From Rhodanobacteraceae bacterium (GTDB taxonomy: Bacteria; Pseudomonadota; Gammaproteobacteria; Xanthomonadales; Ahniellaceae), in the NCBI GenBank assembly GCA_016708465.1, contig JADJFT010000006.1:341434-405433 (forward strand): a stretch of DNA of 64,000 nt, given 5' to 3'. Made by a program: the position numbers and the translations under genes. The notes beneath the pieces are model-generated. The model saw only the letters and a list, made by a program, of their open reading frames with translations. It searched no databases and was not told the DNA's origin. Positions within the stretch are counted from its first letter, which is position 1, and each line of letters opens with the position of its first letter. Of this stretch, positions 28,819 to 37,077 are shown one piece after another.

Positions 28819-31149
28819 ATGTCCAAACCCGCCTACGACTTGTCCGACGCCGAAAAGCGCGACTTGATCCAGTTGATCCAGGCCGGCAAGCCGTTGCCGG
28901 ACAAGTATCGATTCGTACTGTTCGAAGACAAGCGCGAAGTTGAGCTGGTCTGGAATGGCAAGAGCGCCGATGTGTGCACGACCGTGTTGCCGTTCCAGAC
29001 GCTGGAGCACATCGACGAGCCGCGTACCGAGACGAAGGCGCAGGAAGACCTGTTCGACACGCGCGGCCGGCAACTCAAGGGCTGGACCAACAAGTTGATC
29101 TGGGGCGACAACAAACTGATCCTGTCCTCTCTCAAGTCAGGCGCGCTACGCAAGCAGATCGAGGAGGCCGGTGGTCTGAAGCTGATCTATATCGACCCAC
29201 CTTTCGACGTGGGCGCCGACTTCTCGATGGACATCGAAATCGGCGGCGAGACCTTCCACAAGGAACCCAACCTCCTCGAACAAATCGCCTACCGCGACAC
29301 CTGGGGACGGGGAGCGGATTCGTTTATTTCTATGATTTATGAGCGACTGATCCTGATGCGTGATTTGCTGTCCGATGAAGGGAGCATCTACGTGCACTGT
29401 GATTGGCGGGTGAATGCTTGGATGCGAGGTGCACTCAATGAGGTTTTTGGGAACGCAAATTTCGTGAATCAAATTTGTTGGAGGCGAACGACTGCTCACG
29501 GCGACGCAAAGCAGGGGGCAAAGCATTTCGACATCGTAGACGACACAGTCCTTTTCTTCGCGAAAGACGACAATCGCAAGACGTGGAACACGCAGTACGT
29601 CGCCTTCTCAGATGAGCAGATCGAATCCCAATACAACAAGTTTGAAGATGGAAGGCGATACCGATTGGTGACGCCAACAGCTGCCAAACCTGGCGGCGAC
29701 ACGCTCTATGAATGGAAGGGTGTGACGCCGCCGAAGGGACGTTTCTGGGCATATTCAAGAGCAAAGATGGAAGATTTCGATAAGAACGGTCGCTTGTACC
29801 ACTCAAGCAGTGGTCAACCCTATATCAAGTATTTCCTAGATGAACGGCCCGGAGTTGCGGCTTCGACGGTTTGGCATGACATGTTGTTGGCACCGACGGC
29901 GAAAGAGCGTGTTGACTATCCAACTCAGAAGCCAGAAGCCCTGCTCGAGCGCATCATCAAAGCGAGCAGCAACGAGGGCGACCTCGTCGCTGATTTCTTC
30001 TGCGGCTCTGGTACCACCGCAGCGGTGGCCGAAAAGCTCGGGCGCAAGTGGATCGCTACCGATCTGGGCAAGTTCGGCATTCACACCACGCGCAAGCGGC
30101 TGATCGGCGTGCAGCGCGAGTTGAAGGCTGCCGAGAAAAATTTCCGTGCTTTCGAGGTGCTCAATCTCGGGCGCTACGAGCGCCAGGCCTACCTCAATGT
30201 CGGCGGCCGCTTGAACGCCAGTCAGCGCGAGCAGGCGTTGGCGCAGAAGGAGCGCGAGTTTCGGGAACTCATACTGCGCGCCTACAAGGCCGAAGCCTTC
30301 AACAACGACGGTTTCTTCCACGGTAAGAGCGGCGGCCGCCTCGTCGTGATCGGTCCGATCAATTTGCCCGTGGGCCGACTGTTCGTCGAAGAGGTGATCA
30401 CCGAATGCCGCAAGCGCGGCGCTACCCGCGTTGACATGCTCGCCTTCGAGTTCGAGATGGGTCTGTTTCCAGCCGTGCTCGAAGAGGCCAAATCCAAAGG
30501 CATCGACCTCACCCCGAAATACATCCCAGCCGAAGTCTTCGACCGACGCGCCGTGGACAAAGGGCAAGTCATTTTCCACGACATCAGCTTCGTCGAAGCC
30601 ACGCCACGCTATGCCAAAGGAAAATCAGCGCGCGACAAATTGACAGTGCAGATCGAACTGACCGATTTTTCGGTGTTTCACAGCCAGGGAATGAGCGAAG
30701 CGCTGATCGCTGCACTCAAGGACGGCAAGAGCGACGTCATCTGCGAGCACGGACAACTGATCAAGATCAGCAAGAACAAGGACGGCGCAATCAAGCGCAG
30801 CGTGCTTACCCAAAACTGGACCGACTGGGTCGACTATTGGGCCGTGGACTTCGACTACATGAGCCGCAGAGAAATCATCAGAGTGCCCGTGGGTGCCGGC
30901 ATCGGCGGCGTGCTACCGGGCTTCGAGCACGGTCAGACAGAATTGCCGCTGGACTTCGAAGATCGTTGGACCGGCGGCTACATCTTCGAAAACGAATGGC
31001 AGAGCTTCCGCACCCGCAAGAACCGCGACCTCGACCTCAAGTCCGCGGAGCACACCTACGATCGCCCTGGTCGCTACACCGTGGCAGTGAAAGTGATCGA
31101 CATTTTCGGCAATGACACGATGACATTGGTGCCGGTCAACGTGGGCTGA
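28819..31149 (+). CDS. Type III-like DNA methyltransferase (Mod subunit)
   Basis: 776 residues. The catalytic motif IV is LKLIYIDPPFDVGADF (about residue 130) and the AdoMet-binding motif I is DFFCGSGTTAAVAEKLGRKW (about residue 396), so the order IV-TRD-I makes it a beta-class amino-methyltransferase. The recognition region between them, about 29400-29900, has visibly lower GC than the flanks, as is common for exchangeable specificity domains. Unusually, the last 40 residues (TYDRPGRYTVAVKVIDIFGN) look like a PKD-type beta fold. It follows the AlbA_2 gene after a 110-base AT-rich gap with its own candidate promoter. Target sequence unknown. Confidence 0.9.
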   Translation: MSKPAYDLSDAEKRDLIQLIQAGKPLPDKYRFVLFEDKREVELVWNGKSADVCTTVLPFQTLEHIDEPRTETKAQEDLFDTRGRQLKGWTNKLIWGDNKLILSSLKSGALRKQIEEAGGLKLIYIDPPFDVGADFSMDIEIGGETFHKEPNLLEQIAYRDTWGRGADSFISMIYERLILMRDLLSDEGSIYVHCDWRVNAWMRGALNEVFGNANFVNQICWRRTTAHGDAKQGAKHFDIVDDTVLFFAKDDNRKTWNTQYVAFSDEQIESQYNKFEDGRRYRLVTPTAAKPGGDTLYEWKGVTPPKGRFWAYSRAKMEDFDKNGRLYHSSSGQPYIKYFLDERPGVAASTVWHDMLLAPTAKERVDYPTQKPEALLERIIKASSNEGDLVADFFCGSGTTAAVAEKLGRKWIATDLGKFGIHTTRKRLIGVQRELKAAEKNFRAFEVLNLGRYERQAYLNVGGRLNASQREQALAQKEREFRELILRAYKAEAFNNDGFFHGKSGGRLVVIGPINLPVGRLFVEEVITECRKRGATRVDMLAFEFEMGLFPAVLEEAKSKGIDLTPKYIPAEVFDRRAVDKGQVIFHDISFVEATPRYAKGKSARDKLTVQIELTDFSVFHSQGMSEALIAALKDGKSDVICEHGQLIKISKNKDGAIKRSVLTQNWTDWVDYWAVDFDYMSRREIIRVPVGAGIGGVLPGFEHGQTELPLDFEDRWTGGYIFENEWQSFRTRKNRDLDLKSAEHTYDRPGRYTVAVKVIDIFGNDTMTLVPVNVG

Positions 31150-31159
31150 TGGCGCCCGC

Positions 31160-31227
31160 GCCGCGTAACAGTGAGGCCAGCATGCCGATCCCGCTGCGCA
31201 GGGCGGCCCAATTCAAGCATTAGCGGC
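31160..31227. repeat. attC-like integron recombination site (candidate 1)
   Basis: The 68-base stretch has GCCGC-GTAAC at one end and ATTAGCGGC at the other, with inner GAGGCC and GGCCC. The right part (31203-31227) matches the classical aadA-type attC end in about 20 of 25 bases by my recollection, including AATTCAAGC. The core ATTAGCG deviates from GTTRRRY at the first base. No integrase gene is in the window. Confidence 0.4.
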
Positions 31228-31241
31228 TTAGGGAGACATTT

Positions 31242-31643
31242 GTGACGATCATGTACTGCCAATCTTGCCACTCTGTGGCCGAGTGCAAAGTCGAGAGCCC
31301 GCAGCCAACGACGCGGACAATTTACTTTGAAGATCCCTACATGAACTCCTACGTCAGAGTGAGAACGTGCTCAAAGTGCGGTGGTTCATTTCAGACGTAT
31401 GAGGTCGGAGAGGCTTCATTCAAAGCGATGCGAAAATGCGTTGAGATGAGCGCGGCCTTAGGCGAGTTCATAGATCAAACGTGGGCGTCTTCGAGGGCGG
31501 AGTTCAAGGCTGGCCGAGCTTCGCTCGCCGAGAAAGAGGGCGCTACGGAACACAAGTTTGAAGATGACATGCGGAAGGAGCAGTCGTACCTTGGTGGAAA
31601 TGTTGTATCGATCTTCCGGAATCGCGAAGCAAAGGACGAATAG
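31242..31643 (+). CDS. Small zinc-ribbon protein, possible gene cassette
   Basis: 133 residues from GTG 31242 (or ATG 31251). The N-terminus has two CxxC pairs (MYCQSCHS and TCSKCGGSFQTYEV) arranged as in the NrdR zinc ribbon, but the ATP-cone domain of NrdR is absent; the rest is helical and charged. GC content is lower than in neighbouring genes. It lies between two attC-like sites on the same strand, as cassette genes do. No specific function recognised. Confidence 0.6.
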   Translation: MTIMYCQSCHSVAECKVESPQPTTRTIYFEDPYMNSYVRVRTCSKCGGSFQTYEVGEASFKAMRKCVEMSAALGEFIDQTWASSRAEFKAGRASLAEKEGATEHKFEDDMRKEQSYLGGNVVSIFRNREAKDE

Positions 31644-31677
31644 CACCGCGGTCGCCGCAAACGATTCGATGCAGGTG

Positions 31678-31815
31678 ACCTAACTCTCGCAATTTCGTGG
31701 AGTGGGCGTATGTCGAGTAGAGAATATTGGCGCAGTAGCTTCACGCTAGGCGTCGTGCCGTCTTCGTTTGCGCAGCATGTGAGAGTCCTGGGGTCCTTCC
31801 CCTGGGGAGTTAGGG
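31678..31815. repeat. attC-like integron recombination site (candidate 2)
   Basis: ACCTAAC (31678-31684) fits the RYYYAAC core exactly, and GTTAGGG (31809-31815) fits GTTRRRY except for the last base. The pair forms the inverted repeat CCTAACTC/GAGTTAGG. The 138-base length is within the attC range. The inner arms pair poorly, so this is a weak candidate. Confidence 0.33.
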
Positions 31816-31828
31816 CTGTCTGAAGCTC

Positions 31829-32095
31829 ATGCTGAACCGGCACGTGATGAACACCAACAGGCAAGTGGATGATGCGCTTGCGATGCAACTGATCTCGATC
31901 CGCTTTCCGCGCTCGTTGATCGATGACTTAAAATTTATCGCTCAGCGCGAAAGTCTGGGCGGGTACCAGCCGCTGATCCGTCGCGTGATGATGCGCTTCG
32001 CGGCGAGTGAGTTTCGAGCGATTGCACGCGAAAAGCCGGATGGCATGCGTCCGCTGGATGGTCGCGACGACCAAGAAGTGTGCGCCGCGCGATGA
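31829..32095 (+). CDS. Small ribbon-helix-helix-like protein
   Basis: 88 residues. LISIRFPRSLIDDLKFIAQR followed by a second helix (YQPLIRRVMMRFAASEF) fits a ribbon-helix-helix/CopG-type DNA-binding fold, seen in solitary antitoxins. No toxin gene is next to it: upstream is the attC-like site, downstream the convergent deacetylase gene. ATG 31829 or ATG 31847 may be the start. Function inferred only from the fold pattern. Confidence 0.5.
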   Translation: MLNRHVMNTNRQVDDALAMQLISIRFPRSLIDDLKFIAQRESLGGYQPLIRRVMMRFAASEFRAIAREKPDGMRPLDGRDDQEVCAAR

Positions 32096-32103
32096 CGAAT
32101 GGA

Positions 32104-33036
32104 TCAACTCACGAATCCAAACAACGCGCGCACATGCGCAGCGCCGGCTTCGGCGAGTGCGGTGAGGCTGTAGCCGCCTTCAAGGGTCGAAACCACACGA
32201 CCACCGGCATGACGGTGCGCGATCGCGACGATTTCACTCGTTAGCCATGCGTAGTCGGCGGTCTCGACATTGAGCCCGCCGAGCGGATCAAGGCGATGTC
32301 CGTCGAAGCCGGCGGAGACCAAGATCAACTGTGGTTGGAAGCGATCGACTGCTGGTAGCAACTGGTCATGCCATACCGCACGGAATTCGCGTGAACCGCT
32401 GCCGGCCGGCAGATGCCCGTTGAAGACGTTGCCGACGCCGCTCTCGGTCTGCGAACCGCTGCCCGGATACAACGGCCACTGGTGCGAGGACGCGAACAAT
32501 ACGCGCGGCTCACGCTCGAAGCAGTCCTGAGTGCCATTGCCGTGGTGCACGTCGAAATCGAGCACGGCGACGCGTTCCAGTCCGCGATCGAGTGCTTGGC
32601 GTGCTGCCAATGCGACGTTGTTGAACACGCAGAAGCCCATTGCGCGTTCTGGGGTAGCGTGGTGTCCGGGCGGCCGCACGGCGCAGAAGGCACGCCGCGC
32701 ACGACCGTCGAGCACCGCGTCGACACCAGCCACAACCGCGCCGGCGGCACGCAACGCCGCTTCGAGCGAGTCCGCAGCAGGATGCATCAGTGTGTCGGCA
32801 TCGAGCCGCAGCGACTGCACGTGCGGTGCATGCGCGAAGATTTGCGCGTATTCGATGCCGGCGTGAACACGGTCGATCAGGCTACGCGCCACCTGCGGTG
32901 CTTCGACGCGCGGAATTCCGGCGAATTCGGGCGCAGCGAGCGCGGTCAGCACTGCACGCAGCCGATCCGGTGATTCCGGATGTCCCGGACCCGGGAAATG
33001 CAGCAGGCAGGCCGGATGCGTGAGGATCATCGCCAC
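32104..33036 (-). CDS. Histone deacetylase family protein (AcuC/HDAC-like amidohydrolase)
   Basis: 310 residues. Zinc-dependent deacetylase fold with RPPGHHATPERAMGFCVFNN, LDFDVHHGNGTQDCF and SAGFDGHRLDPLGGL, which contain the catalytic His pair and the Asp/His zinc ligands. Bacterial members act on acetyl-lysine, acetylpolyamines or related amides; the substrate here is unknown. It is followed on the same strand, upstream in transcription, by the adenosyltransferase gene with a 15-base gap, so the two are probably co-transcribed. Confidence 0.9.
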   Translation of the reverse strand: MAMILTHPACLLHFPGPGHPESPDRLRAVLTALAAPEFAGIPRVEAPQVARSLIDRVHAGIEYAQIFAHAPHVQSLRLDADTLMHPAADSLEAALRAAGAVVAGVDAVLDGRARRAFCAVRPPGHHATPERAMGFCVFNNVALAARQALDRGLERVAVLDFDVHHGNGTQDCFEREPRVLFASSHQWPLYPGSGSQTESGVGNVFNGHLPAGSGSREFRAVWHDQLLPAVDRFQPQLILVSAGFDGHRLDPLGGLNVETADYAWLTSEIVAIAHRHAGGRVVSTLEGGYSLTALAEAGAAHVRALFGFVS

Positions 33037-33051
33037 CGTGTCCGGTCGGGT

Positions 33052-33609
33052 TCAGCCGCGCTTGCGGCGCTCATGTTTCCACAACACTTCACCGTGTCCT
33101 GCGGAACGCGCGAGTACACGCGCGATCACGAACAGCAGGTCGGAGACACGATTGAGGTAGCGGATGGCTTCCGGGCGAACAGCATCGTGATGCGACAGCG
33201 TGACCGTCTCGCGTTCGGCACGGCGCGCAATCGTTCGTGCCAGATGGCATTGCGCCGCCGCCATGCCGCCACCCGGCAGGATGAACTCCTTGAGCGCCGG
33301 CAGATCAACGTTGAGTTGGTCGAGCCGAGCTTCGAGGCGGGTGATGTCGGCTTCGTGCACCAGTTCGCTCCCCGGGATGCAAAGTTCGCCACCGAGATCG
33401 AACAACTCGTGCTGAATCTCGGTCAGCATGTCCTCGATTACCGGTGGTAGACCGCAGGCAAGCACTACGCCGATCGCGCTGTTCAACTCATCGACGGTGC
33501 CATAGGCGGTCACCCGCGCGCTGTCCTTGGACACCCGCGTGCCATCGCCGAGACCGGTCGATCCATCATCGCCGGTGCGGGTGTAAATCTTGCTGAGGCG
33601 GTTGCCCAT
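33052..33609 (-). CDS. Cob(I)alamin adenosyltransferase, PduO type
   Basis: 185 residues. Transfers the adenosyl group of ATP to cob(I)alamin. The N-terminus has YTRTGDDGSTGLGDGTRVSK and AYGTVDELNSAIG; the C-terminal helix has RTIARRAERETV and YLNRVSDLLFVIAR. All are hallmarks of the PduO/ATR family. The start at 33609 lies three bases after the stop of the membrane protein gene, so they form one transcript. Confidence 0.93.
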   Translation of the reverse strand: MGNRLSKIYTRTGDDGSTGLGDGTRVSKDSARVTAYGTVDELNSAIGVVLACGLPPVIEDMLTEIQHELFDLGGELCIPGSELVHEADITRLEARLDQLNVDLPALKEFILPGGGMAAAQCHLARTIARRAERETVTLSHHDAVRPEAIRYLNRVSDLLFVIARVLARSAGHGEVLWKHERRKRG

Positions 33610-33612
33610 CGC

Positions 33613-34146
33613 TTACGCAGCCGCAACCTGCAACGAACGGCGCGTCAGCAGTGCATGCGCGCCGAACAACACCGCCGAATAGACCATCACACCGGCGATC
33701 TGATTGCGGAAGAATGGAATCGCCGCGACATAGCATTCGACCAAGCCGTTGAAGGTCGGCGCGTACATGCCCGAACCGATCCAGACCGCAAAGTTGGTGA
33801 CGATGAAGAAAAACAATGCGGCACCAAGGCCGAAACCAATCACACGCAGCGTAGAAATACGACCCGACAGGCGCGTACCCGCCAGTGCGATCACGGCCAT
33901 GCAGGCGTAGACCAGCCACATGCCGGAATGGAAACCGATCACGGCATCGGAGATCAGCATCGCCACCAGCGGTACCAGCACCGCGACATAACGACTGGCG
34001 AATACCGCACCGGCAAACAGTGCCATCGCCTCGATCGGAGAAAAATTCGGAGGACGCCCGGGCATCATGCGCGTCGCTGCGGCGACGATGATCAGGGCAA
34101 CTAGCAGCACGAGGCGCGCGGCGTCGGAACGGAACAACTGCAACAT
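33613..34146 (-). CDS. Small integral membrane protein (DUF6580-like)
   Basis: 177 residues from ATG 34146; an upstream in-frame start at 34176 is possible. Five or six hydrophobic segments, with a conserved-looking RMMPGRPPNFSPIEAMALFA and a C-terminal YVAAIPFFRNQIAGVMVYS. I recall the DUF6580 family, whose layout resembles the substrate-binding subunits of ECF vitamin transporters. Co-transcription with the cobalamin adenosyltransferase makes a cobalamin-related transport role conceivable but unproven. Confidence 0.7.
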   Translation of the reverse strand: MLQLFRSDAARLVLLVALIIVAAATRMMPGRPPNFSPIEAMALFAGAVFASRYVAVLVPLVAMLISDAVIGFHSGMWLVYACMAVIALAGTRLSGRISTLRVIGFGLGAALFFFIVTNFAVWIGSGMYAPTFNGLVECYVAAIPFFRNQIAGVMVYSAVLFGAHALLTRRSLQVAAA

Positions 34147-34222
34147 GGACGACTCCGGAACTTCTGGGGCGGTCATTCTAAACGACTGACGGGACGAGGG
34201 GGCGGCTCGCTATCATCGGCGG

Positions 34223-35405
34223 ATGAATGATCGGACCGAGCAAGACGTCGATGTCGTCATCGTTGGCGGTGGCCTTGTTGGCATGAGTCTGGCGCTGGCA
34301 CTCGAACGTGTGGACGGTCTGCGCGTGCTCGCGATCGAGGCGCAACCGCCGCCGACACCACACGCCCCGCGTTGGGACGAGCGCCATTTTGCGCTCGGTC
34401 GCGCCTCGACGATGGCCTTGGATGCACTCGGCGTCGCGCATGGCGCGGCTGGCCAGTATCCAATCCGGCGCATTCACGTCAGTCGTCGCGGTGCGTTTGG
34501 TCGCACACTGCTTGATGCGGCGGCGCAGGGATTGCCCGCGTTCGGACAGATCGTGCCGGCACGGCAATTGGCGCAGGCGTTGGAATCGGCGATGGCCGGG
34601 TGCACGCGCATGCAGCGCCGGCGTCCAGCGCGCTTGCAGCGATTTGTCGCGCACCACGATCACATTGATCTCAACGTCGCCGGTGACGCTGGCACGCAGC
34701 AGATTCGCGCGCTTGCTGGTCGCCGCCGATGGCACCGACTCGGCGATCCGAACCACGCTTGGCATTCCGCTGCAGCAACACGACTATGGCCAGACCGCGA
34801 TTGTCACCGCGGTCGAGGTCGAACGTGATCTCGATGGTTGCGCCTATGAACGGTTTACCGACAGCGGCCCGATGGCGTTGCTGCCGCTCGACCGCCGCCG
34901 CGCTGGTCTGGTGATGGCATTGACTACCGAACAGGCCGCGAGCGTGTTGACGATGGCAGACGAGGAATTTTTGGCATTCGCCGAACAACGTTTTGGTACG
35001 CGGCTCGGGCGCTGGCGCAAGGTCGGGCAACGCCAGCTTTGGCCGCTGCATTTGAAGTTCGCCGAGCGCGTGACTGATGCGCGCATTGTCGTCATCGGCA
35101 ATGCCGCACAAACGATCCATCCGATCGGCGCGCAAGGCTTCAACCTCGGTCTGCGCGATGCATTGGCGCTCGCCGATGTCGTCGCTGCACATCGTGCTGA
35201 TGCCGGGTCCGTCGCAGCCTTGGCCGAATACGCCGAACGCCGGCGCGAGGACCGTGAGCGCACCACGCGTTTCTCGGATGCCATGGTGCGCTTCATGGCG
35301 AGTGATCTGCCGATTGGGCCACTGCGCAGTCTGGCGCTGTTGTCCGCCGAACATGTGCCGCTGCTGCGCCATGCGCTGGTTCATGCATCGATGGGGTTCC
35401 GTTGA
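34223..35405 (+). CDS. ubiH: UbiH-type ubiquinone hydroxylase, one frameshift
   Basis: FAD monooxygenase of ubiquinone synthesis. The N-terminal frame has VVIVGGGLVGMSLALALERV and DERHFALGRASTMALDALG. From about 34715 the second frame continues with LLVAADGTDSAIR, the motif VIGNAAQTIHPIGAQGFNLG and RRREDRERTTRFSD to 35405. The break is in the CG tract ATTCGCGCGCTTG; two missing bases would give IRARLLVAADG. About 395 residues when joined, the family's normal length. The following gene is a second hydroxylase of the same family. Confidence 0.87.
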
Positions 35406-35418
35406 TGGGGCGCGGTCG

Positions 35419-36618
35419 ATGAGTGCGCGTGGCCTGCTTGATGTGGTCGTCGTCGGTGGTGGTGCTGCGGGTGCCGCAGCCGCTGCGGCGTTGGCGCAGT
35501 CCGGCTTCGACGTCGCCTTGGTCGAGCCATCACTGCCGACCGCTGCCGCAACGGATGCACCGCTCGATGCGCGCGTGATCGCTCTGTCACCGGCTTCGGT
35601 GCGTTTCATTGACCGCATCAGCGCCTGGCCCTTGGCCGCAGGCCGCGCCTTCGCCTATCGCGACATGGAGGTGCGTTCGGGCGAAGAAATCTTGCATTTC
35701 GGTCGTGATCTGGTGGCAGAACCCGCACTCGGTTGGATCGTTGAGCTACGTGCCTTGCAGGCAGCGGTATTCGCGGCTGCGCGTTCGCGAGTCGTGGCCG
35801 TGCACGCCGCCCGTGTCGTCCGCTGCGAACGAAGTGAAAAAGAGGCGCGCATCGAACTCGACGATGGCACACGCTTGCGTGCGCGCTTGGTGGTTGCGGC
35901 CGAGGGTGGGCGTTCGTTATTGCGCGAGGCATCCGGCATCGCCGTTGATACGCACGACTACCGGTGTCGCGCCATCGTCGCGCACCTCGGCACCGAGCAG
36001 CCGAATCCCGGCATGGCCTTTCAGCGCTTTCTACGCGGCGGTCCGTTGGCCCTGTTGCCAATCGATGGCGGCCGTTCCAGCCTGGTCTGGACGCGCCCCG
36101 AAGCCGAGGTCGATGCCTTGCTGGCGCTGGACGATGCCGCTTTTTGCGAGGCGCTCAGCGCCGCCAGCGAACGTCGTTTCGGCGCCGTTGTCGCGAGTAC
36201 GCCGCGGCTCGCATTCCCGTTGCGGCTGCAACTCGCGCAACGTTACTTCGACGAGCGGCTGGTGTTGCTTGGCGACACCGCCCACGTCGTGCATCCGCTG
36301 GCTGGTCTCGGACTCAATCTCGGTTTGATCGACGCGGCCGCGTTGGTCGATGTGTTGTCGGATGCCCGCGTGCGCGTGCGCGACATCGGCGCTGCGGCGA
36401 CCTTGTCGCGCTACGACAGTTGGCGCCGCTCCGACACCCATGCCGCCGCCCGCGCCATCGACCTGATCGAACGCGGCTTCAGCGGTCAGCTTGGCCGCGT
36501 CGGTTCCCTGCTCACGCGCGGCCTCGGTTTGGTCGATGCGGTCACGCCTGCCAAGCGCTTCTTCGCATCCGCCGCGTGCGGTGACCTCGGGCGCGTCCCG
36601 ACGCTGGCGCGGCGATAG
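35419..36618 (+). CDS. UbiH/UbiF/VisC-family FAD-dependent hydroxylase
   Basis: 399 residues. Rossmann FAD site VVVVGGGAAGAAAAAALAQS, the middle motif RARLVVAAEGGRSLLRE, and the GD motif LLGDTAHVVHPLAGLGLNLG. Family members hydroxylate the ring of ubiquinone precursors at C5, C1 or C6; which position cannot be told from sequence alone. ATG 35419, 13 bases after the ubiH stop, fits the domain start; the open frame extends upstream but antiparallel to ubiH homology. Probably co-transcribed with ubiH. Confidence 0.9.
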   Translation: MSARGLLDVVVVGGGAAGAAAAAALAQSGFDVALVEPSLPTAAATDAPLDARVIALSPASVRFIDRISAWPLAAGRAFAYRDMEVRSGEEILHFGRDLVAEPALGWIVELRALQAAVFAAARSRVVAVHAARVVRCERSEKEARIELDDGTRLRARLVVAAEGGRSLLREASGIAVDTHDYRCRAIVAHLGTEQPNPGMAFQRFLRGGPLALLPIDGGRSSLVWTRPEAEVDALLALDDAAFCEALSAASERRFGAVVASTPRLAFPLRLQLAQRYFDERLVLLGDTAHVVHPLAGLGLNLGLIDAAALVDVLSDARVRVRDIGAAATLSRYDSWRRSDTHAAARAIDLIERGFSGQLGRVGSLLTRGLGLVDAVTPAKRFFASAACGDLGRVPTLARR

Positions 36619-36642
36619 GCGATCGATCGGCCGCAACGCAGT

Positions 36643-36900
36643 TCAGGCGCGTTTGAGCACTCGGATCAACAGCAACAACACCGTGGCACCAATCGTGGCG
36701 TGCAGGATCGCCGCGACGATCCCGGTCCCGAGCGAAATGCCGAGGGTGGGGAAGATCCAGCCGGCGATGAATGCGCCGACGACACCGATCACGATGTTGC
36801 CGATCAGTCCGTAACCGAAGCCCTTGACGAGCAAGCCGGCCAACCAGCCAGCGACGCCACCAATCACCAGAAATACCAATAAAGATTCAACGTTCATCAT
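36643..36900 (-). CDS. GlsB/YeaQ/YmgE family membrane protein
   Basis: 85 residues with three hydrophobic helices and the family pattern GGVAGWLAGLLVKGFGYGLI then NIVIGVVGAFIAGWIFP. These transglycosylase-associated/stress-linked membrane proteins are common in proteobacteria; molecular function unknown. It sits alone between the ubiquinone genes and the large nuclease gene. Confidence 0.9.
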   Translation of the reverse strand: MMNVESLLVFLVIGGVAGWLAGLLVKGFGYGLIGNIVIGVVGAFIAGWIFPTLGISLGTGIVAAILHATIGATVLLLLIRVLKRA

Positions 36901-37022
36901 GCAGCCTCTATGTTCAAGCCCAAGAAATAACCGACGGCTAGGGTCTGCCGTGACGCCGCCGGATTGTGAAATGCGATTGCTGCAGCGTCAATTGAACATC
37001 TTGAAGAACCGATGTCGGCGCA

Positions 37023-37054
37023 TAAAAAAAACGGCCCGCGCGAGGCGGGCCGTT
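37023..37054 (-). terminator. Rho-independent terminator of the large nuclease gene
   Basis: Perfect 10-bp stem AACGGCCCGC/GCGGGCCGTT with a short loop. On the minus strand it is followed by a run of Ts. It lies 24 bases past the stop of the 37078-42066 gene. 36901-37022 holds no other recognisable feature. Confidence 0.88.
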
Positions 37055-37077
37055 CCAGTCTTGCAAGTAGGTCGCGA

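Noticed and set aside
31829..32095. A complete toxin-antitoxin pair at the ribbon-helix-helix gene
   Set aside because: No toxin-sized gene is adjacent on either strand; the neighbours are the attC-like stretch and the deacetylase gene.
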